Origin: Sclerotiophoma versabilis
Taxonomy: Eukaryota > Ascomycota > Dothideomycetes > Pleosporales > Didymellaceae
Length of the DNA: 64,000 nucleotides
NCBI GenBank assembly: GCA_012274445.1
Contig: JAAROD010000044.1
Coordinates: 124,001 to 188,000 of the forward strand
Direction of reading: 5' to 3'
The notes under the pieces are model-generated. The model saw nothing but the letters and a program-made list of their open reading frames with translations. It did not search any database and was not told the origin of the DNA. Made by a program: the position numbers and the translations under genes. Below, one piece after another: positions 23,334-33,422 of the stretch (the stretch's first letter is position 1; every line of letters starts with the position of its first letter).

Positions 23334-24579
23334 AGTAATGCTCGATGACAGGGAGCGAATGGTGATGGCGTTAGCGGTGTTCTGATTTGATTCGATTCGA
23401 TAAGCACGGGGCTGATTTGGCCCACTATGAATTTCCTCTTTACATGTCTATACTGGAATGGAAGCAAGCCAAGCGGCTTGGACGTAAAAGCAAGGACGAG
23501 AGCAAGGCACAGATGTCTGTAGACGATAAGATGATTAATGAACAAATCCACAATACGTGTAAAAGCACTCAATCAAGTAACGCATGTGAGATGACGAGAC
23601 AACAGGACAACGACTCAACTCCAGAGAGTCCGACAAATTAACAAGATCAATTTCTCATCGCCGTGTTCTCATTCTGGATATAAACCTCCCGCTCAAGCCC
23701 CCAGTCACTGCAATCGCACACAAGCAAGGTGCACAGGTAGACTAGACGATGATGTAACGAGCCTCACCACTTCCCAAGAAACTCTCTGAGCAAGTTTACA
23801 CAGACGGCGAAAGGTTTTCTTCTTTCTTATACAATTCTAAGGGTTAGTATATCGCACCTTCTAATACCAGCCTAACACTTTCTACAAAGACACATCAGCC
23901 ACGGTAGTCTATACGCTTCAATGCTGCTATTACAACCTGTGAAAATTCTGCTAAAGGTAGAGCTGCATTCATTGTTGTTTTGTCGTCCATCTTACAGTTT
24001 TGCTCTTTGCTCAAGTAAACTGGTATCTTGCGCCTCAGGTCTGTGCGCAGATTAACCCCACAGTGTCCATTTTACAGCGTAAGATTGGCTAATAGGAGGA
24101 CAAGATGTATCTGTTATGTGGTTTTGTCTGACGTGCAATAACGCGGGGTGTTGCTGTGTTAGTCTATGCGACGGTGTTTGTGCACTTCTTGCATCTAAGA
24201 TATTGTGTTTCTCCAAATAGCACACAATATATGTTGATATTGGTACACAATATATGTTGATATTGGTACTGAAACTAAGGCCATGTCGGTGGCTGCACGA
24301 AAGAATGCAGCAATGCCATGATGTTCCTGCGGGTCTGAGGCGGGATCTGGACATACTGCGTCACTGGAATATATTCATACGCGGATCACATTTGTTTCAC
24401 GGCTGTGGAACGGGTCACGGGGCTGAGTGGTGTTGGAAGTGCGAAGACAATCAAAATGAGCTTGGTGATGCTGGTTATAACACATTAGATTGATGGGGAA
24501 AACAACTTTATCAATAAGACTACATTGTTCTACGGAATGAATAAGTACATAGTGAAATGGAAGATTGAAATGAAAATGC
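23334..24579. other. Intergenic region with a short tandem duplication
   Basis: Lies between convergent genes (DnaJ on plus, TenA-like on minus). ORFs here are short and incoherent. A perfect 2 x 23-bp tandem repeat sits at 24222-24267. Confidence 0.5.
24222..24267. repeat. Perfect tandem duplication, 2 x 23 bp
   Basis: The AT-rich unit at 24222-24244 is repeated without change at 24245-24267. The unit starts ACACAATATATG and ends GATATTGGT. It does not overlap a gene. Confidence 0.95.
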
Positions 24580-25647
24580 TTAGACATTACCTACGTGTGG
24601 AACGTAGGATGTGTCTTGCCCGCCTGCCATTGTCCTGCTGTCGCGGTCGTAGGCTCGTGTGTTGGGTTCCAGCAGACTTCCGTCCTTTGCTCCAAGGAGG
24701 CCTCGGACTTCAGTCCCGTTGTAGGACTCGTTGACTCCGTTCGCACTATTCGTACCGTGCGATGCGCTTCCATCGACGTCAGGCCAGAATGCCTCCTCGG
24801 CATCGAGTGTCGCTTGCCACACCGCGTCCGCCCTCTGCTTGACCTCTTGCCAGCGCTTGTCATCGCGACCAACAGCCTGGCCAACACCCTCGTTGATAAT
24901 GCGTTCCAGCGTCTCAACGAACATCATGAAATTTTTGTTCGACCAGTTGGGGATGAACTCCTTCCTCATCGCGCCGCCGTCGAGATCCTTGCTGTAGTCC
25001 ACAGTCGCGGGGTTGGGAGAGCGGGAGCGCGATGCAGATCCGGGCATGGGAGATGCAGAACGCCGGCGGTCTTGTTTCCGCGCCCAGGACCATGCTTCGT
25101 AGTACACTTTCTCAGTCGAGAAGAGGCAGACTGCGCCTTCGAGCCAGGGGAGAAATTCGCTTGGCGTCTGGCTTGACAGCTGGGAGAAGAGGGCTTCGAA
25201 GCGCTGGACGCCGAGCGACTTTTGGTTTGAGGATGGTGTAGGTAATGTCAGGTTGTAGGACGCGGTCATCTCGTCGAACCACTCCAACTCCCTCTTCACG
25301 TTCTCGATTGCCGCGTCAAGCCATCGGAGCAATCTGCTTTCGATGGAGTCGACGTTGACAGTTGTCGCTGTGGCGCGTGTCGCAGTCGTCTTAGTCTCCA
25401 CTATGCGTACGAGGTGCTCCGCCAGCGAGATGTAGCCCTGGATATACAGGCGGTCATTGGCAAGCCATTGTGCGATCAACGGCTTAGGTAGTTGGCCTTG
25501 TGCTGCACGCGCGAGGAATGGCGCGGTCGTTGTACGCTTGAATTGTGGGATGGAGACGGAGAGGAGGTGTGTTGTGAGCGCCCAGGGGAGGTTGGTGGGA
25601 TCGATGTTGCCATTGGAGACTAAAGCGCCAGGGTGGTGTTGTACCAT
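24580..25647 (-). CDS. TENA/THI-4-like (haem-oxygenase fold) protein
   Basis: Single exon of 355 residues from the ATG at 25647; the reading frame extends further upstream but only from a GTG. The helical text FLARAAQGQLPKPLIAQWL, then DRLYIQGYISLAEHLVRIV, and later FLPWLEGAVCLFSTEKVYYEAWSWA match the layout of TENA/THI-4 domain proteins, all-helical relatives of thiaminase II and PqqC. A Ser/Arg-rich insertion (RRRSASPMPGSASRSRSP) splits the fold, and about 60 low-complexity residues end the protein. The canonical thiaminase cysteine cannot be placed with confidence, so thiamine salvage is not claimed. A donor-like GTAGGT just before the stop could mean that a short final exon was missed. 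Confidence 0.75.
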   Translation of the reverse strand: MVQHHPGALVSNGNIDPTNLPWALTTHLLSVSIPQFKRTTTAPFLARAAQGQLPKPLIAQWLANDRLYIQGYISLAEHLVRIVETKTTATRATATTVNVDSIESRLLRWLDAAIENVKRELEWFDEMTASYNLTLPTPSSNQKSLGVQRFEALFSQLSSQTPSEFLPWLEGAVCLFSTEKVYYEAWSWARKQDRRRSASPMPGSASRSRSPNPATVDYSKDLDGGAMRKEFIPNWSNKNFMMFVETLERIINEGVGQAVGRDDKRWQEVKQRADAVWQATLDAEEAFWPDVDGSASHGTNSANGVNESYNGTEVRGLLGAKDGSLLEPNTRAYDRDSRTMAGGQDTSYVPHVGNV

Positions 25648-26419
25648 CTTTCCTCTGTTGTGTCGTTTATAGGAGTTGTTGTTGGCAGTGTCTATTGTGG
25701 GTGCTGAAGTTGCTGAGCTTGTATGCAGCTGAATGGACCTGTTTGAATATGAGGCCTTCAATCTGGGGTCCACGCCATCCTTATATCCCCCACCTTCCTA
25801 CCCCGCCAAGCCCTGAAAACTTGAAGTCATGCACCACTGCATCAACTCAAGAAACACCAAGCGTTCATTCTCGAAGCCTGATCACAATGTGCAATATGCA
25901 TGACGTATATCTTGGCACTGCTCGTCCGGTCCCGTAGAATGGTTCACGCCAGAGGGTTCTAGAGTGTGCTTTCGGGCCTAAAGCCGAGACAGCGACTTGT
26001 TAGGATGCGTTAGGAGGGGCGGAGACTTGGCGGTGTGAGGCTCAGAGTTGTGGTGGGATTGGATGCCATGGCGGAGTGGCTCGGAGGCTTGGCGGGGTGA
26101 CGGTGACGCCACTGGACCCTGGATTCTGTGAGGATCCCCGCGGGGCGCTGTGCTGTGAGATTTGCGCGCAAAACTGAGGACGAAGGAAGCAAAGCCAATT
26201 TGCTTTGACAGAAAGTGAGTGCATACCCTGAAGACTTTAGACGTAGGTACGGTATACATGTCATCGTCATAGCGTAGCGTGGAGACCTTCAATTGCTCCC
26301 GGAGCAGCGGGTCTTCACAATGGCAACAGCACGTTCTCGAAGAGCAGTTCGGCAAAATTACCCCGAACAGCATGCTGTTGCACAGCTTTCTGCTACGCCC
26401 TCTTCGGTAAGGGGGCAAC
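25648..26419. other. Intergenic region downstream of the orphan membrane protein
   Basis: Contains the TenA-like gene promoter and the 3' flank of the next minus-strand gene. A 146-codon minus-strand frame at 25978-26418 abuts the next gene but lacks a recognisable domain. It might include a terminal exon of that gene. Confidence 0.4.
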
Positions 26420-27619
26420 TCATTGAGTCAATATCATTAAGGTAAAGCGCAGAGGAAGCATCCACATACATGTACTTGCGCGGACGATCTTGACTTCCTC
26501 AGCCACCGGCTTGTTCGGTGACTGTTCGGAGGTCGTGGTGCCCGCTAAAAACTCCAGGGGCCTCCCTGGAGCTTGAGAAGATGGAGACAACGGAAGGGAC
26601 TGGACTTCTGTGACAGCTGATATTAACGTCAGTCCAGTCTCGATTGAACCTGAAGGCATCCGCTCACATTTGCGAGGCGCATTGTCCGCTTGCGCAGCAG
26701 GCGAGAGGGAGACAGGGCTCTCAGCGGCAGCGAAGGGGGTGGCCCTCACTAGATCAGAGGCAGACAGAGGAGTTTCTATGGGTGTTAGAATTGGTTTCGG
26801 TACATCATGATGGCTACAAGTACCTGAGGCTAGTGAGTATTTACCAGGATTCGAAGGCCAGCTACATCCCGATGTCATTGGTGTAGTAAGTCGTTGTTGA
26901 GTGTTCTTATTCAACGGCGAGGCAGAAGAAGGATTAATCGGCGGCGGCGTAGGCTCGTGAGGAGACGACGATGGAGCAGGGCGGAAGCAGCGGTTGAGGA
27001 GATGCGAGATGAAAGCAGATACAAGCCGGATGAATCTGTAAAACATCAGAACGAAGAGGAGGAGACAGATGGCCTGCTTAGTCCAGATATTTACGACCGC
27101 TTCCTCGTCGAAAGCATAGTCGGAAATGACGGCTTCAGACTCGATCGATGGACGATGTTGAGCTGCTAGGGCCTTGATGTCCAGCCCAGGCATATCTGGT
27201 GGCGCTGTGCAGATTGAGACGAAAGTAGAAGCGATAATGGTCGGATTGATGAAGTTGGCGATATTGGTGGTATGACGTTGGCTTTTATCGATGTAGTTGA
27301 TTGTAGGCGGGCTCATTTCCCATCTGTCCCACTTGTCGCCTTTGGCGAGCTGCTCAGCGATATGTCGGTCGTGAGATCCTTTGGCCTGCTTCTCGTTCTC
27401 CAGTCTGGCGGTCTCTTTGTTGACAGTGCACCAGTAGAAGTCCAAATGCTCCTGCATGAGCTGGCCATGGATGACCTTCGCTTCGCGAAGACAGTGTGGA
27501 CTGGGGAGTGTGCAGTTAGCCTGAACCAGCGCGAAGTTAGCTACAGGGCTGACGGCGAACCACGCAAAGTCGTTGGTGATAGTCCAGAGAGCTACCAGGA
27601 GCTGAGTAAACCAGATCAT
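26420..27619 (-). CDS. Orphan membrane protein, function unknown
   Basis: Open frame of 399 residues from the ATG at 27619. I do not recognise a family. The first 35 residues are hydrophobic (MIWFTQLLVALWTI...) and could be a signal anchor. A Lys/Glu-rich stretch (about 65-100) precedes a second clear membrane span at about 180-203 (WTKQAICLLLFVLMFYRFI). The remaining 190 residues are Pro/Ser/Thr-rich and probably disordered and cytosolic. Near the 3' end a GTACATGT donor-like site could start an intron leading into the open frame below 26418, so the C-terminus is uncertain. Composition and length argue for a real gene, but no catalytic motif is visible. Confidence 0.5.
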   Translation of the reverse strand: MIWFTQLLVALWTITNDFAWFAVSPVANFALVQANCTLPSPHCLREAKVIHGQLMQEHLDFYWCTVNKETARLENEKQAKGSHDRHIAEQLAKGDKWDRWEMSPPTINYIDKSQRHTTNIANFINPTIIASTFVSICTAPPDMPGLDIKALAAQHRPSIESEAVISDYAFDEEAVVNIWTKQAICLLLFVLMFYRFIRLVSAFISHLLNRCFRPAPSSSPHEPTPPPINPSSASPLNKNTQQRLTTPMTSGCSWPSNPGKYSLASGTCSHHDVPKPILTPIETPLSASDLVRATPFAAAESPVSLSPAAQADNAPRKCERMPSGSIETGLTLISAVTEVQSLPLSPSSQAPGRPLEFLAGTTTSEQSPNKPVAEEVKIVRASTCMWMLPLRFTLMILTQ

Positions 27620-28523
27620 CCGGAGCTATATTGCGGGGATCAGTCTCGAGAGGCAACGGTAAGCCTAGTAGAGAGAAACAAAATGGTATGAGGATGGTCG
27701 AGGGTACAATGAGATGAGTGTGCCTGTGGCGGTGATGGGAAGCTGAGGGAAAGTGGAATGGAAGATGCTGGGTCAAGATGTGCTGCTTGTTTGTTATTTT
27801 CGAGCGCGTTTGCCTACTGAACAGGCATTAGCAGCGAATTGAGCGCGTCATGACAGATCGGAGGTGAAAGAAGGCTTTTGTGGGGTGAGAAAGCGGCAGC
27901 GCGATGAAATAGAACATTTACAATAGCTTCAGAGTGTTGATACTACAACTGCGATATTCGGGTCTAGGTGCGACTCATGGTGACAACAAAGGACCATAGG
28001 TATGAGAGATAGGTGTTGCAAGTTTGAGCGTTAAGCGAACAATGTAGTGAAAGGAATCAGACAAGTAAACTAGAAGTGAGCTTACTCTTCTTTCAGCTCG
28101 GCTACGTTTAACCAAGAAGAATCTATGTGAGCGAAGTGTTCGAGGGTCAAAATTACTTCCTTCACGATAAGGCATTAGAAATGAATGACAGAGTACTTGG
28201 CGTCTACAAGAAATCAAGATATCACAAAGATAAGTTGCCACTGAAGAGTAAGGCACGATTGTGTCATCAGGACATCCTGGTCCCCTCAGTATGTCATGCA
28301 ACAATTTCACATTCATAGGTTGTGTAGTCCATGAAATCATTATTCAGTGCTTGAGCATGAAGGACACATGTCACCGCCTCGTACCACCTTATCCATACAT
28401 CTCTTTGGCCATTAGCCCAGAATGGAATCAACTCTGACCAAATCAGAGCTCCAACATCGAAACCACACGAGCCTGCAGATCCGCGTACACTAAAGCTTTC
28501 ACGGAGCAAGGTTCGTTTGGCCC
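27620..28523. other. Intergenic region between orphan membrane protein and small DNA-binding protein gene
   Basis: No coherent protein on either strand; several AT-rich stretches. No RNA gene or repeat was recognised. Confidence 0.5.
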
Positions 28524-29027
28524 TTAGATTTCCTCAACCTCATCATTGCCAACCGCGCTGACGTCTGTATCGAACAACATACTGTCTTCCTGCGAAACTT
28601 CTGCTTTGATCTTGGGGGTGCCGGCTTTCTTGAGCTTGGTGACGCGAGCGCCCTTAACGGCTGCAAAGTTGTTCAGTGTCCGCGTAGAGACTCAGAGTGT
28701 TGTGACTTACGGGTCTTCACTGGGCTATCGATGACAGTCTTGGTCTTCTTTGACCTGGAAGGAGTCACTGCTGGACGAAGGCGGCCCTCAGCCTCCTTCT
28801 TGAGCTCGGCAGCTAGCTTCTTGACCTTGCGGAGTTGGCCCTCAACGGCGTCGTAGGTTGCGCCCTGACCGAAGATTCTAGCGACTTCGTTCACGTCGAG
28901 CTGAAGATTGTCAGTGTATGTCCAATGGGCGACGGATAAAAAACTCAAGACGTACGCCTGAAGATGCGGCGACTACAGCGGCGAGTAGACGATCCTGCGC
29001 CTCAGGTTGCTTCCACTGGATGACCAT
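28524..29027 (-). CDS. Small putative Myb/SANT-like nuclear protein
   Basis: Three exons (29027-28956, 28900-28711 and 28660-28524; introns 55 and 50 nt) join in phase to give 132 residues. The start MVIQWKQPEAQDRLLAAVVAA, followed by LDVNEVARIFGQ-GATYDAVEGQLRKVKKLA, follows the three-helix plan of small fungal Myb/SANT-like proteins, in which a helix with RxxK contacts DNA. The middle is basic (SRSKKTKT, KLKKAG) and could be a nuclear localisation signal. The C-terminus is acidic. It was too fragmented by introns to show as one reading frame. A nuclear or chromatin role is inference from the helix pattern and charge; no target is known. Confidence 0.7.
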
Positions 29028-29637
29028 GGCTGTTGGCGTTAATGGAACCGGTTGAAGCTCTATGCTATATTAGATCACGTGTGGCTGGAGTGATTGGGTG
29101 AAGAATGCAGTAGTAGGACGAGTGTGAAGCGGCTAAGAAACAAGTGTGACAAGATGTAGACCGAGGGAAAGGCTCTTCCTGACCGATTTCTCATTGTGCC
29201 AAGTGTCTGAATGAGGTGCCATGTGGTTATTCAACTTACATGCAGAGAGGGGTGGGGACACTAGCAAATAGCTCAATAAAAGATGGCGTTTCAAGTGTGG
29301 TGTTTGAGTGGCAGAAAGAAGTCTGTAAGTTTTTTGGGAGAGGAGAAGTCAAGGGCGTGAGAGAGCAAAAGAAGTCTCGGTGGCGAATAAGGCAGCTTTC
29401 GGATCCCACGCTGCCGGCTACACACCAGGGGAAGTGAAAGTGAAGGCGCCAGGTAGGCCGACAACAGCCCACTACGACCCAGCCCGGAGGTCTTCGGCAC
29501 CACCTGTTGTCTGCATAATGTTGCTTTCGGTAACGCGTTCCATTTCTTTGTATGGGTACAGCCCAACCAAGACTTGGGTCAGAAGAGAGAATGATAGGTT
29601 TGGTTCTGGGGTATATTGCAGCCGACCAAGTCTTCAC
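29028..29637. other. Intergenic region between two minus-strand genes
   Basis: Promoter of the small nuclear protein gene and 3' flank of CWC27. Only shadow ORFs were seen. Confidence 0.5.
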
Positions 29638-31143
29638 TCATGCTTTCGTCTTCTTCTTGTCCTTCCCATCATCCCATTCTCGTTTTCCTCTTGCTTCAGC
29701 CTTGTGTCTCTTAGCCTCCTCTAGGGGATCAATGACCAGCAAGTCCTCCTCGTTTTTCCTCTTCCACTCCAGATCTTTCCCTAATCTATCTTTTGCGAAG
29801 CTCAGAGAATGTGACATCCACCCTGCATCGTCGTCTGACTCTTCCTCCTCCTCCCTGTCCCATGCCTTACACGACTGACATCCTGCGATGAAGTGCAGAT
29901 CACATACCGCTTCGTCGTCTTCGTCAGCCTTGCTACCATTTGCGTTGCCATCCATCATCTCGACATCGCCGGGCGCAGGGATGTCCTTGCCCTTTTGTGC
30001 TGCCACTGGCTCTACTGCTTCGAGTTTCGACTTGAATTTCGATAGAAGATCAAGAGTAGCCTGCTCCTGCGCGACATTGCCACCTGCACCGCGCTTTCTC
30101 CCTCGTGTTGTTGAAGTAGGAACCATGGACTCTAGTAACGACTTCTTCTTCGTTTGCTCTGCATACTTAGGACCAGTGTTGCGCTTCATCGATGCTTTCA
30201 GCTCAGCAATTTGAGCGTTGACGCGATCGATCTTCGACTTCTTCTCAGACTCCGGTGACAATTCACGCGGTGGTGGTGATCTTGCCTTTTCTCGGGGTGG
30301 TGATCTTGATACTGCCGCTTTTGTTGGCTTTGGAGATGGCGATCTTGATGGCGGCTTCTTGGATGGTTTGCGAATGGGGATGGCTTTCGACTCGGCAGCT
30401 TGAGGTGCAGGCGTCTTTTCGATTGTCGCTGGCAGCCCTTCTTCCACGCTGACTAGCTTCGTGTTGAACTTGGCCTTCTTCATGACAGGCGCTGCGTCTT
30501 CTCCTTCTTCCCCACCAAAACTTAGAACGTTCTTGCCAGCCTTCCTCTTTGGCTTCTTAGCCTTCTTTTCCTCCGGCTGTGTCCGCTGTGTTACCCTCTC
30601 CCGCTTAACCATATCCTCAAATGGGTTGATGATGATCTCTGAGCCTGTGATTCTGGTGGGATACATTGGCCGATCTTCACTTCCTTCCGCGATTTCTGCC
30701 TCGGCCATCTTCATCAAATTGTATATTGTGTCCCCTGCAATTCTGCCAAACATGGTGTTTTTGTCTTGCAGCTCTGGCGCTGCCGCCAAAGTAAAGAAGA
30801 ATTGACTGCCATTGTCGTTCTTTTTGCCTGTATTCGCCATGCCCAGCAAACCTCGCCTTGTGTACTTCAGACGGCTATGGAACTCATCTTGGAACGGTTC
30901 GCCATCGTAGCTGCTCTCCCCGCCCTGGCCAGTCCCAGTCGGGTCACCTCCTTGAATGATAAATCCTTTTACCAGGCGGTGGAATACGGTGTTGTCGTAA
31001 TAGCCATCGAGACATAGCTGTAGAAAGTTGCGCGAGGTGATGGGCGTCTGCTTTGCGAAGAGCTCAATCTCGAGGTCGCCGCGAGTGGTGTGAATGAGAA
31101 CTTTGGCAGTTGGGTTCGGCTCGAGATTATATGTCGCGCTCAT
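29638..31143 (-). CDS. CWC27: Spliceosomal cyclophilin-type peptidyl-prolyl isomerase Cwc27
   Basis: Single-exon 501-residue protein, ATG at 31143. The cyclophilin domain fills about residues 8-180: TTRGDLEIELFAKQTP at the front, NTVFHRLVKGFIIQGGDP with the catalytic Arg, and NDNGSQFFFTLA. The extended variant ITGSEIIINPFEDMVKRE at its end is typical of the Cwc27/SDCCAG10 branch. The remaining 300 residues are Lys/Ser/Pro/Glu-rich with coiled-coil potential (RVNAQIAELKASMKRN) and finish with a conserved-looking block containing CDLHFIAGCQSC, LGKDLEWKRK and a basic end. Orthologs join the activated spliceosome (Bact), where they partner Cwc22. Divergent from the ALE1 gene; about 340 bp separate the two ATGs. 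Confidence 0.96.
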   Translation of the reverse strand: MSATYNLEPNPTAKVLIHTTRGDLEIELFAKQTPITSRNFLQLCLDGYYDNTVFHRLVKGFIIQGGDPTGTGQGGESSYDGEPFQDEFHSRLKYTRRGLLGMANTGKKNDNGSQFFFTLAAAPELQDKNTMFGRIAGDTIYNLMKMAEAEIAEGSEDRPMYPTRITGSEIIINPFEDMVKRERVTQRTQPEEKKAKKPKRKAGKNVLSFGGEEGEDAAPVMKKAKFNTKLVSVEEGLPATIEKTPAPQAAESKAIPIRKPSKKPPSRSPSPKPTKAAVSRSPPREKARSPPPRELSPESEKKSKIDRVNAQIAELKASMKRNTGPKYAEQTKKKSLLESMVPTSTTRGRKRGAGGNVAQEQATLDLLSKFKSKLEAVEPVAAQKGKDIPAPGDVEMMDGNANGSKADEDDEAVCDLHFIAGCQSCKAWDREEEEESDDDAGWMSHSLSFAKDRLGKDLEWKRKNEEDLLVIDPLEEAKRHKAEARGKREWDDGKDKKKTKA

Positions 31144-31482
31144 CTTGGGGGCTCGTACACGTATTCGATGGCGTCGGGCGCAAACGCATTGATCGTGAAC
31201 TTTCGCGTGGTACTGATGGTTTCTGCTGCGTCTGACCGCCTCAGCACCGCAACCTTCGCCTATCAGAACTTAGCGCACAAAATGTTAGCGTGACGACGTC
31301 ACAGGCCGCTGCCACCTGTGCCTTGCGTGCCAGGAACTTTCGAGATTATTCGCACATCAGGACGCAACTGAACATGAGGACAGCTTGGAGATAACCAGCC
31401 TCCTGCTACTTGTACTGTCATCTCCTCTACTACCTCCCTTTCGTCTACGGACGACCTCTGCCCTTACGAACAGTTGGCCAAG
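31144..31482. promoter_or_regulatory. Bidirectional promoter region, CWC27 / ALE1
   Basis: The 339 bp between two divergent ATGs must carry both core promoters. No TATA box is obvious, as is common for fungal housekeeping genes. Confidence 0.5.
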
Positions 31483-33422
31483 ATGTTGCCCTACATCAAT
31501 GCGCGTACGTCCTGGGTGCATTCGAAAGAACGACGCATACTAATAGCTTGAGGCAGCGTTTGAGTATGTCGGCAGCTCACTTGGAACATCAGCAGACGAG
31601 CGTAAGCTGCTCTTCTCTCTTTATTTGTGCTGTATTGACCTTCAGCAGTCAAACTCGTTTTCTCGTTTTACCTCTCATATCCCTTAGCTGGTGTTCTTAA
31701 GCGGATACCAGACAAGAAGCCATGGCAGAAAAATGCCTTCATTATAGCGTAAGCTCTCTATTATGCGTTCCAAGCGCTCATAACTGACCTTCTAGTGTTG
31801 CTATGTTCTACCTTGTTGGCTTGTTCGATCTATGGGCAGGTCTGCGGACTATTGTTATTAGCGCTGCCGGTGCATATGTGATCGCTTCCAGAATTGACTC
31901 GCCCTTCATGCCATGGATTGGATTCGTTTTTCTGATGGGACACATGTCTCTGAACCATATCATTCGCCAGTCAGTCAATAATCCATCAGCAGTCGACATT
32001 TCCGGTGCTCAAATGGTTCTTGTCATGAAGCTCACAGCATTTTGCTGGAACGTACAAGATGGTCGTCTCCCAGAAGCAGAGCTCTCGGAGTTCCAGAAGG
32101 ACCATGCCGTTAGGACCATGCCCAGTATCCTAGATTACGCCGGCTACGTACTTTTCTTTCCAGGTTTGATGGCAGGCCCTGCATTCGACTATTGCGACTA
32201 CAGCCAATACATCTCTACCACCATGTTTACACTTCCACCTGGAGTAGACCCATCGAAAGCACCCCCCACAAGGAAGAAACGCAAGATTCCTCGCAGTGGC
32301 ACTCCAGCTACAATCAAGGGTGTCTATGGAACGCTCTGGATCGTTGCATTTCTCAAATTCTCCGGCTGGTACTATCCTTCTTTCTACCTCAGTGATGAGT
32401 ACATGCAGTATGGGTTCCTGCGTAGAGTATGGCAGCTGTACATGCTTGGCCTGACTACCCGTATGAAGTACTACGGTGTGTGGAGCCTCTCTGAAGGTTC
32501 CTGTATCTTGTCTGGTATTGGATATAACGGCATTGATCCTAAGACCGGACGTGCGAAATGGGACCGCCTCACCAACATTCGACCGATCGCTATCGAGACG
32601 GCTCAAAACACACGCGCGTTCTTGGGTGAATGGAACATCAACACCAACCTATGGTTGCGCAACTACATGTATCTTCGTGTTACTCCTAAAGGACAAAAGC
32701 CAGGTTTTGGTGCTACACTCGCGACATTCGTAACTAGCGCTTTCTGGCACGGCTTCTACCCAGGTTACTACATGGCATTTGTTTTGGCGGCTCTGCTACA
32801 AGCAGCTGCAAAGAGTACGTATATGATCCTTTGGCTACTGTCCTTCATGCTGACAGTATCAGGTGGCCGACGTCTGGTCAGACCTCTTTTCCTTGCTGCG
32901 GACGGCAAATCATCCCTTCCTTCCAAAATCTACTACGACATCTTCACATTCTTGCTTACACAACTGGCATTTTCATTCACTGTAGCTCCATTCATCCTCT
33001 TAGGCTTCTCAGATACTATGAAAGTCTGGTCACGAGTATATTTCTACACACTGATTGGTGTCGCTGGCTCCTATGGCCTCTTCTCTCGGTCCCTACCTTT
33101 CCGAAAGCAGCTGCAACAACGCCAGTCTACACGGACAGCCACGACACCTGCTATCGACCTAGATGTGTCCAACATTGAGCAGATTGCCAAGGAGGAAATC
33201 AAGAAAGAGAACCTTACCAGGACGAACACAACGGCTAGTACTGCTAGCAGCACGAAGGCGCCTACGCTGGGTATCGCGGATGACCCGGAAGCAGAGCTCG
33301 ATGCAATCGTTGCACAAGTCAAGCGGGAGATAGCAGAGCGAAAGCGGCGAGGAAGCACACTCCAAGGTTTCGACGTCAAGGTGGCCATTCAGGAGAAGAT
33401 CAAAGAGTTCAAGAGTAGCTGA
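31483..33422 (+). CDS. ALE1: MBOAT-family lysophospholipid acyltransferase, Ale1-like
   Basis: Exons 31483-31504, 31557-31601, 31649-31748, 31796-32814 and 32863-33422 give 581 residues (yeast Ale1 has 619). It re-acylates lysophospholipids at the ER membrane (Lands cycle). The first three coding exons are tiny (22, 45 and 100 nt). Conserved pieces include AGVLKRIPDKKPW, GHMSLNHI, SGAQMVLVMKLTAFCW, the MBOAT Asn region GEWNINTNLWLRNYMY and the catalytic His in SAFWHGFYPGYY. Many hydrophobic helices are present, and the C-terminus is a charged cytosolic tail (KREIAERKRRGS). The last intron (32815-32862, 48 nt, GTACGT...ATCAG) is a multiple of three and has no stop, so retention would simply add 16 residues. 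I call it an intron from its strong splice signals. Confidence 0.95.

Noticed and set aside
25978..26418. 146-codon minus-strand frame
   Set aside because: No domain and no good start; at best it contains a terminal exon of the orphan membrane protein.
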